A stretch of 20,680 nt of DNA from a virus (IMGVR_UViG_3300030101_000470:866-21545), one strand, 5' to 3'. Positions 1 to 7,476 are shown, counted from the first letter of the stretch. The notes: generated by a model from the sequence alone, not told the origin. Numbers and translations: made by a program.

Positions 1-18
1 ACCGAAACTTCTACAGGG

Positions 19-47
19 TTGACAAATCTAAATTTGCGAGGTATAAA
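19..47 (+). promoter_or_regulatory. Sigma70-type promoter P1
   Basis: A perfect TTGACA (19-24) is followed after exactly 17 bases by TATAAA (42-47), which is a near-consensus bacterial housekeeping promoter. Transcription would start around base 53-55, about ten bases before the start codon of the ArfA-like gene at 65. This is seen directly in the sequence; that host RNA polymerase uses it is inference. Confidence 0.7.
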
Positions 48-64
48 TATACAGAGAAACCAAA

Positions 65-205
65 ATGGTTTTTAAATTAAATAAGATTAACCCTATAGCT
101 AGATTACTTGCTTATACAAGAAAGAGAAAACAAATCGTACCACCCAAAAAGGGTAAAGGTTCATACAACAGAAAGAACAAACATAAACGAGTTGACAATT
201 CTTAA
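65..205 (+). CDS. arfA: ArfA-like alternative ribosome-rescue factor (46 aa)
   Basis: A 46-residue, very basic protein (ATG 65, TAA 203-205) carrying KKGKGSYNRKNKH at residues 28-40. This is almost identical to the KKGKGSYxRKxKH signature of ArfA as I recall the E. coli protein. Residues 9-40 align with E. coli ArfA without gaps, including N9, I11, L14, L15 and R21, with about half the positions identical. Known for the family: ArfA inserts its basic tail into the empty mRNA channel of a ribosome stalled on a stop-less mRNA and recruits release factor 2. The phage copy ends soon after the motif and lacks the hydrophobic C-terminal tail that makes full-length E. coli ArfA unstable, so it resembles the active truncated form. 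It lies directly behind promoter P1, preceded by a weak ribosome site (AGAG about 10 bases upstream). The next promoter's -35 box overlaps its last codons. Function is inferred from the motif. Confidence 0.82.
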   Translation: MVFKLNKINPIARLLAYTRKRKQIVPPKKGKGSYNRKNKHKRVDNS

Positions 206-220
206 TATACCTTATATAAG
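192..220 (+). promoter_or_regulatory. Sigma70-type promoter P2 of the early block
   Basis: TTGACA (192-197) and TATAAG (215-220) are separated by exactly 17 bases. The -35 box overlaps the end of the ArfA-like gene. Transcription would start near base 227, so the palindrome at 240-254 falls in the first transcribed bases, a position where a bound protein could block elongation or where an RNA hairpin would form in the leader. Confidence 0.7.
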
Positions 221-239
221 CAAGTATCACTTAACCAAA

Positions 240-254
240 GTCCCAACTTGGGAC
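240..254. repeat. 15-bp palindrome copy 1, operator-like
   Basis: GTCCCAACTTGGGAC is a perfect inverted repeat of 7-bp arms around a single central base. It lies between promoter P2 and the ribosome site (AAGGAG, 267-272) of the gene starting at 278. The same element recurs at 2290-2304 (central base inverted) and 10210-10224. Position suggests an operator. A 6-bp stem with a 3-base loop would also be possible in RNA or single-stranded DNA. Confidence 0.75.
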
Positions 255-277
255 ATAATTTTTGAAAGGAGACTAAC

Positions 278-1132
278 ATGCCATTAGATTCATACACACC
301 AAACCTCTACACACTAGAGGGTACAGACCTAGACTTCAAAGTGAAGTACGAGGACACTAAGTTTGCAGGTAAACGATACGTAAGAAACTCTGTTACAGGA
401 GAATACATAGGTATCGTGGGAGATAAGTTCTCAACTGTAAATCACGTAAACTTCTTCAATGGTATCAAGAAAGTTATACAGGATAACAGACACCCTGTTG
501 ACCTTGATGGTGCAAAGGTAAAGATAAAGACAGGGAGAAACAATGCCTTTGTATTCTTAGACATTACGTTACCAAACGTGAAGCATACGATCACAACATC
601 TAAGCATCAAACAGTAATCAACGAAAGGATTATTGCTCTGCATGGTATAGATGGTTTAACATCCAACCAAGTATATTTCGGTGCTATTGATAGCTACTGT
701 TCCAATGGACAAGTTGGTGGAGAGTTTGACCTCATCAAGATGAAGAACACAAGTGGCTTCACTATGGGCAGACTGATTGCAGAAGTTAAGTTAGCCAAGA
801 GTAACTTTGATCTTCGTTGTGAGATGATGCAGAAGTGGGCAAACATACCCCTTAACATAGATGGTAAAGACTTCTTAGGTAAGCTAATCAAGTCAGAGAC
901 TATGGCTAAGAAGATGTACGAGTTAGCTTGTCAAGAAATATCTAGACGAGGTAAGAATGTTTACGCTCTGTATTCTGCCTTCACTAATTACGCATCATAT
1001 GCAGATGAGAGGAATGGCTTCAACATACGTAACACAGGCTTTGATACAAAAGCAGAGACTATGTGGAAGAGAGAACAAGAAGTCGCAAAGTGGATTTCTT
1101 CACCTCAATTCAAGTCATTATTGGTAGCATAA
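278..1132 (+). CDS. DUF932-like phage protein
   Basis: A 284-residue protein. The start at 278 is supported by AAGGAG five bases upstream. It resembles the DUF932 / phage-plasmid-like family in length and in a central stretch with a conserved-looking Cys-Ser-Asn-Gly (CSNGQ at about 141-145), followed by a C-terminal helical part ending in a Trp-containing amphipathic segment. No catalytic motif is recognised. The biochemical role of DUF932 is unknown; such genes often sit in phage and plasmid early regions. It is the first long gene after promoter P2 and the palindrome, so it is probably among the earliest and most strongly expressed. Its stop overlaps the next start (TAATG). Family assignment is by memory of the pattern, not by search. 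Confidence 0.55.
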   Translation: MPLDSYTPNLYTLEGTDLDFKVKYEDTKFAGKRYVRNSVTGEYIGIVGDKFSTVNHVNFFNGIKKVIQDNRHPVDLDGAKVKIKTGRNNAFVFLDITLPNVKHTITTSKHQTVINERIIALHGIDGLTSNQVYFGAIDSYCSNGQVGGEFDLIKMKNTSGFTMGRLIAEVKLAKSNFDLRCEMMQKWANIPLNIDGKDFLGKLIKSETMAKKMYELACQEISRRGKNVYALYSAFTNYASYADERNGFNIRNTGFDTKAETMWKREQEVAKWISSPQFKSLLVA

Positions 1133-2073
1133 TGAAGGTTGAAGACTTACTCAAGGAGTATTATATATCCTTTGAATACAATAACTTACGAGCAGAAACT
1201 AAAGCACAGTATAAGTATTTCTTAGGTATAGTTTGCTCTACAAGTGTGGTTGATGGCAAAGAGTTAGGCAGTTATAAACTGTCTAGCTTGACCACCAAAC
1301 TCGCAAAGTTGTCTTACAACAAATGGTGTGAGAGAGGTGTGTCACTTGCCAACCATCTTATGTCTGTCATCAGAGTTTTGCTTAATTACGGAATCAACAT
1401 GGAGCATTGTCACATGAATCCATTTAGCAATATCAAAAAACGTGTCGTTGCACATAGAAAAGTTGTTTGGACAAAAGAAGACGTTATCAGGTTTCTTGAT
1501 ACTGCTTACTCTGATTTTAAAACAAGAAGCATTGGCTTGATTGCACACATGGCATATGAATGGTGTCAACGTATTGGAGATATGAGACTTCTTGAGTGGT
1601 CTAACCTTGATTTAGATGCTAAACGTATGCAGATAGAACAGTCTAAGCGAAGAGCACAAGTATTTTTACCCATATCAGACGAGTTACATGAAATGTTAGT
1701 ACAACAAAAAGATGATTATGGGTTTCAAAAGTATGTAGCACCTCGTTCAAGACCATTTAAAGGGTCATACAAGCCTTATTCACTAACTAAACTACCAATC
1801 ATGGCTAGAAAAGTTATGACCTCTGCAGGACTTTCTAATGAGCTAAGATTAAGTGACTTACGTAGAACAGGCACAGTTGAAATGGTTGATGCAGGTGTTT
1901 CTATGGGTAATATTATGTCTGTAACAGGTCATGCTAACCCACAATCGGTGAAACCTTACATGAAAAATACATTCACAAGTGCTAACTTGGCACTACAGGC
2001 ACGTAGAAATTTGACAGATCACGAAACCTGTGCTACAAGCATGTTAAGTGCCAACAAGGAAGGATATTTATAA
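1132..2073 (+). CDS. int: Tyrosine recombinase (integrase family)
   Basis: A 313-residue protein of the phage integrase (tyrosine recombinase) family. I chose ATG 1132, which overlaps the preceding stop as TAATG, over an in-frame upstream start at 1063 that would lie inside the previous gene. The N-terminal ~105 residues form a helical SAM-like DNA-binding region. The catalytic part shows R147 (QRIGD), a beta-hairpin lysine near K172, R244, H267 in TGHANP and the nucleophile Y276 nine residues later. The usual His of the HxxR box is Ser here (S241-D-L-R244). Known role: site-specific strand exchange. Whether it integrates the phage or resolves dimers cannot be told: no attachment site or tRNA fragment is visible, and it is embedded in the replication operon rather than beside an obvious att site. 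Confidence 0.9.
   Translation: MKVEDLLKEYYISFEYNNLRAETKAQYKYFLGIVCSTSVVDGKELGSYKLSSLTTKLAKLSYNKWCERGVSLANHLMSVIRVLLNYGINMEHCHMNPFSNIKKRVVAHRKVVWTKEDVIRFLDTAYSDFKTRSIGLIAHMAYEWCQRIGDMRLLEWSNLDLDAKRMQIEQSKRRAQVFLPISDELHEMLVQQKDDYGFQKYVAPRSRPFKGSYKPYSLTKLPIMARKVMTSAGLSNELRLSDLRRTGTVEMVDAGVSMGNIMSVTGHANPQSVKPYMKNTFTSANLALQARRNLTDHETCATSMLSANKEGYL
2011..2039 (+). promoter_or_regulatory. Possible weak promoter before the primase gene
   Basis: TTGACA (2011-2016) and TACAAG (2034-2039) with 17-base spacing and a TGC just before the -10 box lie inside the end of the recombinase gene. The -10 box is poorer than in the other promoters and the sequence is coding, so this may be chance. If real it would drive the primase-helicase part independently of the recombinase. 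Confidence 0.3.
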
Positions 2074-2077
2074 TAAC

Positions 2078-2860
2078 ATGTATAATGTATACACATATAT
2101 TGAAGACATAGACATACGTAATGGAGAAACAAAGAGAGTGAATTGTCCTGAGTGCAAATCTTACAAGACATTTACTGTTACAAATAACATGGGTTCTCTT
2201 GTATGGAATTGTTATAAAGCATCTTGTAGTGTACGAGGTAGTTCACGTGTTCACATGACTGTTGAAGAGATACGTGATATCAACAAGGTGTCCCAAGTTG
2301 GGACATCATTTGAAATGCCTGAGTATGTCGTGCCACATAATCACAGACGAGAGGTCATGAACTTCTGTGAACTGTGGGACTTAGATGTAGATACAGTTGA
2401 TTTATTGTACGATGTCAAAGAAAGTAGAGTTGTCTTTCCTATCAAAGATAATGGCAGGATTGTTGATGCTACAGGTAGATCAGTCTACAGAAAACTACCA
2501 AAGTGGAAGAGGTATGGTTCTTCGGACTTGCCTTTCTCATTTGGTTGTGGTAGTATCGCAATAGTAGTAGAGGATTGTGTTAGTGCATGTGTCATTGGCA
2601 GTGATGTATATGTTGGGGTAGCTGTGTTGGGTACGTCATTATCAGATTCACACAAAATGTTCCTTTCACAGTTCTCTACTGCAATAATAGCACTTGACCC
2701 TGATGCACTACCCAAATCTTTTGCATTTGCCAAAGAGTTAAGATCACATGTCAATGATATTAAAATACTTAAACTTAAAGATGATTTAAAATATAGAGAG
2801 AAGGAAGACTTAGATAATTTAAAACTATTAACCCCAAAGGAGACACAGATATGGAATTAG
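2078..2860 (+). CDS. DnaG/T7-type primase (zinc ribbon plus Toprim)
   Basis: From ATG 2078 a 260-residue protein. A GTG at 2048 is possible but has no ribosome site and lies inside the recombinase gene. A zinc ribbon is formed by C23, C26, C45 and C50. A Toprim catalytic domain follows, with E165 (VVEDCVSA) and the D207-x-D209 pair (ALDPDA); ATGR at 131-134 fits the upstream polymerase subdomain. The layout matches the primase half of T7 gp4. It would make RNA primers on the lagging strand for the polymerase encoded downstream. In T7 primase and helicase are fused; here the helicase is a separate gene whose start overlaps this stop by 10 bases. The palindrome at 2290-2304 lies in codons 71-76, between zinc ribbon and catalytic part. 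Confident in the family, less in the start. Confidence 0.85.
   Translation: MYNVYTYIEDIDIRNGETKRVNCPECKSYKTFTVTNNMGSLVWNCYKASCSVRGSSRVHMTVEEIRDINKVSQVGTSFEMPEYVVPHNHRREVMNFCELWDLDVDTVDLLYDVKESRVVFPIKDNGRIVDATGRSVYRKLPKWKRYGSSDLPFSFGCGSIAIVVEDCVSACVIGSDVYVGVAVLGTSLSDSHKMFLSQFSTAIIALDPDALPKSFAFAKELRSHVNDIKILKLKDDLKYREKEDLDNLKLLTPKETQIWN
2290..2304. repeat. 15-bp palindrome copy 2, inside primase gene
   Basis: GTCCCAAGTTGGGAC, identical to the reverse complement of copies 1 and 3; with flanking T and A the symmetry extends to 17 bp (2289-2305). It begins at the third base of codon 71 of the primase, a different codon phase from copy 3, so the repeat is not a by-product of a shared peptide. Confidence 0.75.
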
Positions 2861-4074
2861 CATTGATAAGAAGTTTGATGGATAAATCATTTTATGATTC
2901 CCATCGTGGAGCAAAGTGTCCTGACAGATTGTTTAGTAAGGATGCTAGAAAGATAAAGCAGACAATAGACAAAGCCATGAGTAGGTATGAGAGGACTGTG
3001 ACACCTGATGAGATTGAAGCACTCTTCATGTCAAACAATCCCACTCTTACTACTGCACAGAAACAAGCATACTCTCATCTGTTTAGACAGGTAAAGAACG
3101 AGCAACCTATGGGAGAGGATGTAGCACAAGAGGTGCTATCCAAACTGTTCCAACAAGTTGTTGGCGAAGACATTGCAAACATAGGCTTTGATTACGTGAA
3201 TGGTTCTCACTCTTCACTAGAACCTATACGCAACATACTAGAAGTATATGGAGATGATTTTACACCTAACCTTAATGTGGAGTGGGATGACATGGAGATT
3301 GATACACTATTAGCTAAGAATGATTTGGAAGCACGTTGGTCGTTTAACGTACCAAGTTTAACAAGACAAGTGGAAGGCATCAATGCAGGACATCTAATAG
3401 AGATAGGAGCTAGACCTAACACAGGTAAGACGAGCTTTCACTCAAGCATAATAGCAGGTCCTGATGGTTTGGCACGACAAGGTGCTAGTTGCATCATCCT
3501 GTGTAACGAAGAAGGTAGCCACAGAGTTGGTGCTAGATACTTGACTGCATCAACAGGCATGACTATGCGAGAGATAAAGCAGAGTCCAAGTAAAGCACGT
3601 GACTTGTATGCACCTGTCAAAGATAACATCAAGATAAAAGATGCAACAGGTCGTGATATGGCTTGGGTGGAGAGTGTATGTAAGACATACCAACCTGATA
3701 TCGTTGTGCTTGATATGGGAGACAAGTTTGCACGTACAGGTGGTTTTGCAAGGACAGATGAAGCACTCAAAGCAAATGCAGTTCATGCTCGTATGATTGC
3801 AAAGGAACACAAGTGTGCAGTCTTTTACATGTCACAACTGTCTGCAGATGCAGAAGGTAAGGTGTTGCTTAATCAGAGTATGATGGAAGGCAGTAGAACA
3901 GGTAAGGCAGCCGAAGCAGATTTGATGATTCTCATCGCCAAGAATCCACCAAGACAAGAAGATACTGAAGAGGATTTACAAAGGCATTTAAATGTGGTAA
4001 AGAATAAACTTACAGGATGGCATGGTGTCGTTCATTGTAATTTGAATTATAAAGTAGGAAGATATGAAGCATGA
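2851..4074 (+). CDS. Replicative DNA helicase (RecA/DnaB fold)
   Basis: A 407-residue protein with a helical N-terminal region (1-150) and a RecA-fold ATPase. Visible motifs are Walker A GARPNTGKT (186-194), acidic NEE at 219-221, Walker B IVVLD (284-288) and the SQLS segment (328-331) typical of DnaB/T7 gp4 helicases. It should form a hexamer unwinding DNA ahead of the polymerase. The ATG at 2851 has AAAGGAGA upstream and overlaps the primase stop by 10 bases. Its own stop overlaps the endonuclease VII start (ATGA), indicating translational coupling of primase, helicase and nuclease. A KaiC/RecA-like ATPase of other function is less likely given the primase and polymerase neighbours. Confidence 0.85.
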   Translation: MELALIRSLMDKSFYDSHRGAKCPDRLFSKDARKIKQTIDKAMSRYERTVTPDEIEALFMSNNPTLTTAQKQAYSHLFRQVKNEQPMGEDVAQEVLSKLFQQVVGEDIANIGFDYVNGSHSSLEPIRNILEVYGDDFTPNLNVEWDDMEIDTLLAKNDLEARWSFNVPSLTRQVEGINAGHLIEIGARPNTGKTSFHSSIIAGPDGLARQGASCIILCNEEGSHRVGARYLTASTGMTMREIKQSPSKARDLYAPVKDNIKIKDATGRDMAWVESVCKTYQPDIVVLDMGDKFARTGGFARTDEALKANAVHARMIAKEHKCAVFYMSQLSADAEGKVLLNQSMMEGSRTGKAAEADLMILIAKNPPRQEDTEEDLQRHLNVVKNKLTGWHGVVHCNLNYKVGRYEA

Positions 4075-4514
4075 CACAATTTAGTTTATTTAAAGAGTTG
4101 CCACAAAAAGAGAACCCATTTGTTGATGGTGTTGTTTGTATTAAATGTAATATAAGACAACCCATAACACATTACTCTGTCATGAAAGCAGGTGAGATAA
4201 AGAGAACCTGTAGATCATGTAGAAAGGGTCACAAGGAAATCTTAAATAAATTAAGAAAAGAAAATGCTTATCCTGATAAAGATTATTCGTGTGCTATATG
4301 TGATAGGACATTAGAGGAGCTAGGTAAACATGGACAGACTAGACTGCAGAATTGGGTGCTAGACCATTGTCATGACACCAATACTTTTAGAGGTTGGGTA
4401 TGCCACAAGTGCAATACGGGACTAGGTGGGTTCTCTGATGACTTGAATATTATTGAAAGAGCAGTTATATACTTAAAGAAACATAAGGAAAGATTAAATG
4501 AAATTAACACTTGA
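4071..4514 (+). CDS. Recombination endonuclease VII
   Basis: A 147-residue protein of the endonuclease VII (HNH/His-Me finger) family. It shows the zinc cysteines C74, C77, C111 and C114 and the active-site stretch VLDHCHDT (D98, H99) followed by FRGW and C-N115 (HKCNTGLGGF). An additional N-terminal zinc knuckle is suggested by C23, C26, C47 and C50. Known role: cuts Holliday junctions and other branched DNA before packaging, as in phage T4. It overlaps the helicase stop (ATGA) and the polymerase start (17 bases). The phage also has a T7 endonuclease I-type resolvase downstream, so it carries two unrelated branch-cutting enzymes. Confidence 0.9.
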   Translation: MTQFSLFKELPQKENPFVDGVVCIKCNIRQPITHYSVMKAGEIKRTCRSCRKGHKEILNKLRKENAYPDKDYSCAICDRTLEELGKHGQTRLQNWVLDHCHDTNTFRGWVCHKCNTGLGGFSDDLNIIERAVIYLKKHKERLNEINT

Positions 4515-6510
4515 TGTAGAAAATACAACAACAAAAAGAGATGGCAAGTTACATCTTGACCCCTTTGAACCAAACAATAGATTGGTTATGGTAGGTTGTC
4601 TCACAGATCAGGGCAAAGAGTATTTGTTCAGAGACAACTTTGATGGTGTACAAGAACTACTTGACCAAGCAACTATACTGATAGGACATAACATAGCTTA
4701 TGACTTGATGTGGATATGGGAATGTGGATTCAAGTATGATGGTCCTGTCTTTGATACAATGCTCGGTGAGTACATATTACAAAGAGGTCTCAAAGAACCA
4801 TTACACTTGAGAGACTGTGCCATCAGGTATGACTTGGACACAAAGAAAGAGGATACACTTAAAAATTACTTTGCCAAAGGTTATAATACAGATGAGATAC
4901 CTGCAGATGAATTATCATATTATCTGTCTGCAGACTTACATGCTACACAACAATTAGCAGATGCCATATACAAGAAACTTAATACACCTGAGTATAGTGA
5001 GTTGATGAACTCCGTAATATTAACTAACAAAGTATGTGTCACACTTGCCAAGATTTACAAGAATGGTTTTAAGGTAGATAAAGGAGCACTAGACAAAGTT
5101 AGAGTAGAGTTTGAGCAAGAGAAACAAGACATTGAGAAAAGATTGAAGCAACAGGTGCAGAACTTGATGGGAGATACACCTATTAATCTCAATAGTCCTG
5201 AACAAATGTCTTGGGTTATCTACAGTAGGAAGCCTAAAGACAAAGCTATGTGGGCAAACAGTTTCCATAAATATATGGATGATAGTAGTTACCGAGATAC
5301 AGTAAAAGAAAACTCAACATTAGTTTACAAGACAAATGCAGTTAAATGTAAAGACTGCTTTGGAGAAGGTTACATTAGAAAGATAAAGAAAGATGGTAAG
5401 CCATATGCTAATCCAAGTAGATGTGTGTCATGCAATACTTTAGGTTATAACTTTATACCAACTAATAAAATAGCAGGTTTAAAGTTCTCTGCACCATCGT
5501 CTAAATGGGTAAGTGCAAATGGTTTTACTATTAATAAAACATATCTAGATATATTAGCTAATGTTGCAAAGAAAAATAAAATGGAAGATGCAGTAAACTT
5601 TTTAACTGATTTACAAAGATTGTCTGCTCTAGATACTTATCTATCTTCGTTTGTTGAAGGTATAAATGCTTACGTTAAACCTGATGGTATGCTTCATGTG
5701 AGATTACTGCAACACAGAACATCAACAGGCAGGTTTAGTGGAGCAGACCCTAACATGCAGAACATGCCTAGAGGTGGTACATTTCCTGTAAAGAAAGTAT
5801 TTGTATCACGTTGGGAAGGTGGTAAGATTCTAGAAGCAGACTTTGCACAGTTAGAGTTTAGAACTGCAGCTTTTTTATCTAATGATGAAGTAGCAAAAAA
5901 GGAGATTAGAGATGGATTTGATGTGCATAGTTATACTGCTAGTGTTATTAGTAATGCAGGGGAAGAGACTTCTCGCCAAGAAGCGAAAGCACACACTTTT
6001 GCACCCCTCTATGGAGCGACAGGATTTGGGAGAACGAATGCTCAAGCTACATATTATAAACACTTCACAGAAAAGTACAAAGGAGTCGCACTATGGCACA
6101 CCAAATTGGCTAAAGAAGCTCTGAATACAGGCATGATAACTACACCATCAGGTAGACAGTTTTCATTCCCTGATGTTCAGAGAAAAAGAAATGGTACAGT
6201 ATCTCACTTTACACAGATAAAAAACTATCCTGTGCAGAGTTTTGCAACTGCAGATATTGTTCCTGTCGTGCTTGTTCACATTGAAAAGGAGCTTGACAAA
6301 CATAAGTCATGTGTGGTAAATACTGTACATGATTCTATTGTAATAGATGTCCATCCAAGTGAGGAAGATGTTGTTTTAAATATTATACGTGACACTAATA
6401 AGTCATTGATAAATATGATTAATTTAGAGTTTAGCATACAGTTTGATGTGCCACTTCTACTAGAAGCAAAGATGGGTAGTAATTGGCTTGACACCAAAGA
6501 TGTATCGTGA
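4498..6510 (+). CDS. Family A DNA polymerase with 3'-5' exonuclease
   Basis: A 670-residue PolA-type replicative polymerase. ATG 4498 is preceded by AAGGAAAG. The N-terminal 3'-5' proofreading domain shows D6-x-E8, GHNIAYD (D69) and YLSAD (D146). The polymerase domain shows motif A EADFAQLE (D448), motif B R493-K497-F501-Y505-G506 and motif C with H611-D612. The residue equivalent to E. coli Phe762 is F501, not the Tyr of T7 nor the Leu seen in many marine viral polymerases. Between exonuclease and palm is an unusual segment with paired cysteines C284/C287 and C309/C312, each followed by a Gly-containing turn, like a zinc knuckle; it lies in the thumb region where T7 polymerase carries its thioredoxin-binding insertion. 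Its last codons contain the -35 box of the next promoter. Confidence 0.95.
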   Translation: MKLTLDVENTTTKRDGKLHLDPFEPNNRLVMVGCLTDQGKEYLFRDNFDGVQELLDQATILIGHNIAYDLMWIWECGFKYDGPVFDTMLGEYILQRGLKEPLHLRDCAIRYDLDTKKEDTLKNYFAKGYNTDEIPADELSYYLSADLHATQQLADAIYKKLNTPEYSELMNSVILTNKVCVTLAKIYKNGFKVDKGALDKVRVEFEQEKQDIEKRLKQQVQNLMGDTPINLNSPEQMSWVIYSRKPKDKAMWANSFHKYMDDSSYRDTVKENSTLVYKTNAVKCKDCFGEGYIRKIKKDGKPYANPSRCVSCNTLGYNFIPTNKIAGLKFSAPSSKWVSANGFTINKTYLDILANVAKKNKMEDAVNFLTDLQRLSALDTYLSSFVEGINAYVKPDGMLHVRLLQHRTSTGRFSGADPNMQNMPRGGTFPVKKVFVSRWEGGKILEADFAQLEFRTAAFLSNDEVAKKEIRDGFDVHSYTASVISNAGEETSRQEAKAHTFAPLYGATGFGRTNAQATYYKHFTEKYKGVALWHTKLAKEALNTGMITTPSGRQFSFPDVQRKRNGTVSHFTQIKNYPVQSFATADIVPVVLVHIEKELDKHKSCVVNTVHDSIVIDVHPSEEDVVLNIIRDTNKSLINMINLEFSIQFDVPLLLEAKMGSNWLDTKDVS

Positions 6511-6516
6511 TATAAC
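6488..6516 (+). promoter_or_regulatory. Sigma70-type promoter P3 (extended -10)
   Basis: TTGACA (6488-6493), a 17-base spacer, then TATAAC (6511-6516) preceded by TGA, which forms an extended -10 element. The -35 box is inside the polymerase gene and the -10 box falls right after its stop, in the largest gap of the plus-strand block. It should give extra transcription of the ssDNA-binding-like gene and everything to 12612. Confidence 0.65.
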
Positions 6517-6546
6517 TATGATTCTTTTGAAAGGAGTAAAATAAAT

Positions 6547-7476
6547 ATGACAGAATTAGTTACAATAAATACAGACAATTATGCTACTATGGCAAAGGCA
6601 ATGGGACTGCCTACAAGTAGTGGTGAGAAGAAAACTAATGTCTTAAATAGATTTAGAATTTGGCACAATCCTACCATGGGTATGGGTCAAGCTAATGGTA
6701 AATCTGTTAAGATGGAAGTTGTAGAAGGTGGAATGTACAGACTAGAGATTCCTAATGACCCAAGCACTTTTTACTTTTCAGAAAAAGTAGAGTTTAGACC
6801 TTTCTTACAGAGGTTTATGTATAAGAAGTTTAAACAAAATCGTTCTGCAAAAGAAGGAGAAAAGCAAGGTGGTTATGTAAAGACAATTATGTCTGATACA
6901 CTAAACATTGATTTAAAAGACAACGATGGTACTTTTAACTGTGGCAAACCTGCAGGTTATGTAAAAGACTTTCAAGCATTACCTGAAGATACCAAAAAGT
7001 TAATAAAAGAAATAAAAAGAAATAGAGTTGTTTTTGGTCTTGTAAAGATGATTGATCCTGTGAAAGGCATTGATGGTAATGAAATAGAAGACTTATCTCA
7101 GTTTCCTGTAATATGGGAGATAGACAATAGAGATGCTTATAAAGCAATAGGAGATGTATTCTCTAGATTTGCTAAGATGGAAGCCTTGCCTCTTCAACAT
7201 GTTATAAAGTTAGAAGGCACTAAGGAGAATAAACTAAACAATGGTGGTAGTTTTTATACACCAATAGTTCAGTTAGATACATCCAAGAAGGTTGAGATAA
7301 CAGAAGAAGATCATAAAGTGTTTGGTGACTTTCTTGATTGGGTAAAATCATACAATGATGGAATAGTTTCTGCATGGGACACTAGAGTCTCTGAGAAACA
7401 AGATGAAGTATCTGAAGAAGATATGGAAACTGTTGAAGACTTCATTGATGTAGAAATGAGTGACGATGCTAAGTAA
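6547..7476 (+). CDS. Putative single-stranded DNA-binding protein
   Basis: A 309-residue protein with AAGGAG ten bases before ATG 6547. I do not recognise a signature motif. The middle is rich in beta-prone and basic/aromatic stretches (around residues 75-110 and 150-170), and the last 25 residues are strongly acidic (EDMETVEDFIDVEMSDDAK). A nucleic-acid-binding body with an acidic C-terminal tail is the classic layout of phage ssDNA-binding proteins such as T7 gp2.5, where the tail contacts replisome partners. Placement between polymerase and recombination nucleases and its own strong promoter (needed for a protein made in stoichiometric amounts) agree with that. Function is inferred; an annealing protein paired with the following exonuclease is an alternative. 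Confidence 0.6.
   Translation: MTELVTINTDNYATMAKAMGLPTSSGEKKTNVLNRFRIWHNPTMGMGQANGKSVKMEVVEGGMYRLEIPNDPSTFYFSEKVEFRPFLQRFMYKKFKQNRSAKEGEKQGGYVKTIMSDTLNIDLKDNDGTFNCGKPAGYVKDFQALPEDTKKLIKEIKRNRVVFGLVKMIDPVKGIDGNEIEDLSQFPVIWEIDNRDAYKAIGDVFSRFAKMEALPLQHVIKLEGTKENKLNNGGSFYTPIVQLDTSKKVEITEEDHKVFGDFLDWVKSYNDGIVSAWDTRVSEKQDEVSEEDMETVEDFIDVEMSDDAK

Noticed and set aside
240-254. N4-type virion RNA polymerase hairpin promoter (short stem, 3-base loop)
   Set aside because: The geometry is similar, but no N4-like giant virion polymerase is visible, and two copies lie inside genes; kept only as an unnamed palindrome.
1-277. Possible attP or tRNA fragment next to the recombinase
   Set aside because: No acceptor stem or T-arm-like sequence was found here; the span is explained by promoters, the ArfA-like gene and the palindrome.
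1063-1131. Upstream start for the tyrosine recombinase
   Set aside because: It would extend 69 bases into the DUF932-like gene with no ribosome site, whereas ATG 1132 forms a normal TAATG overlap.
3438-3770. 110-aa open frame on the minus strand opposite the helicase gene
   Set aside because: It lies wholly opposite a well-supported helicase with conserved motifs; no ribosome site or recognisable product, so it is a shadow of the coding strand. The other antisense frames in the window are treated likewise.
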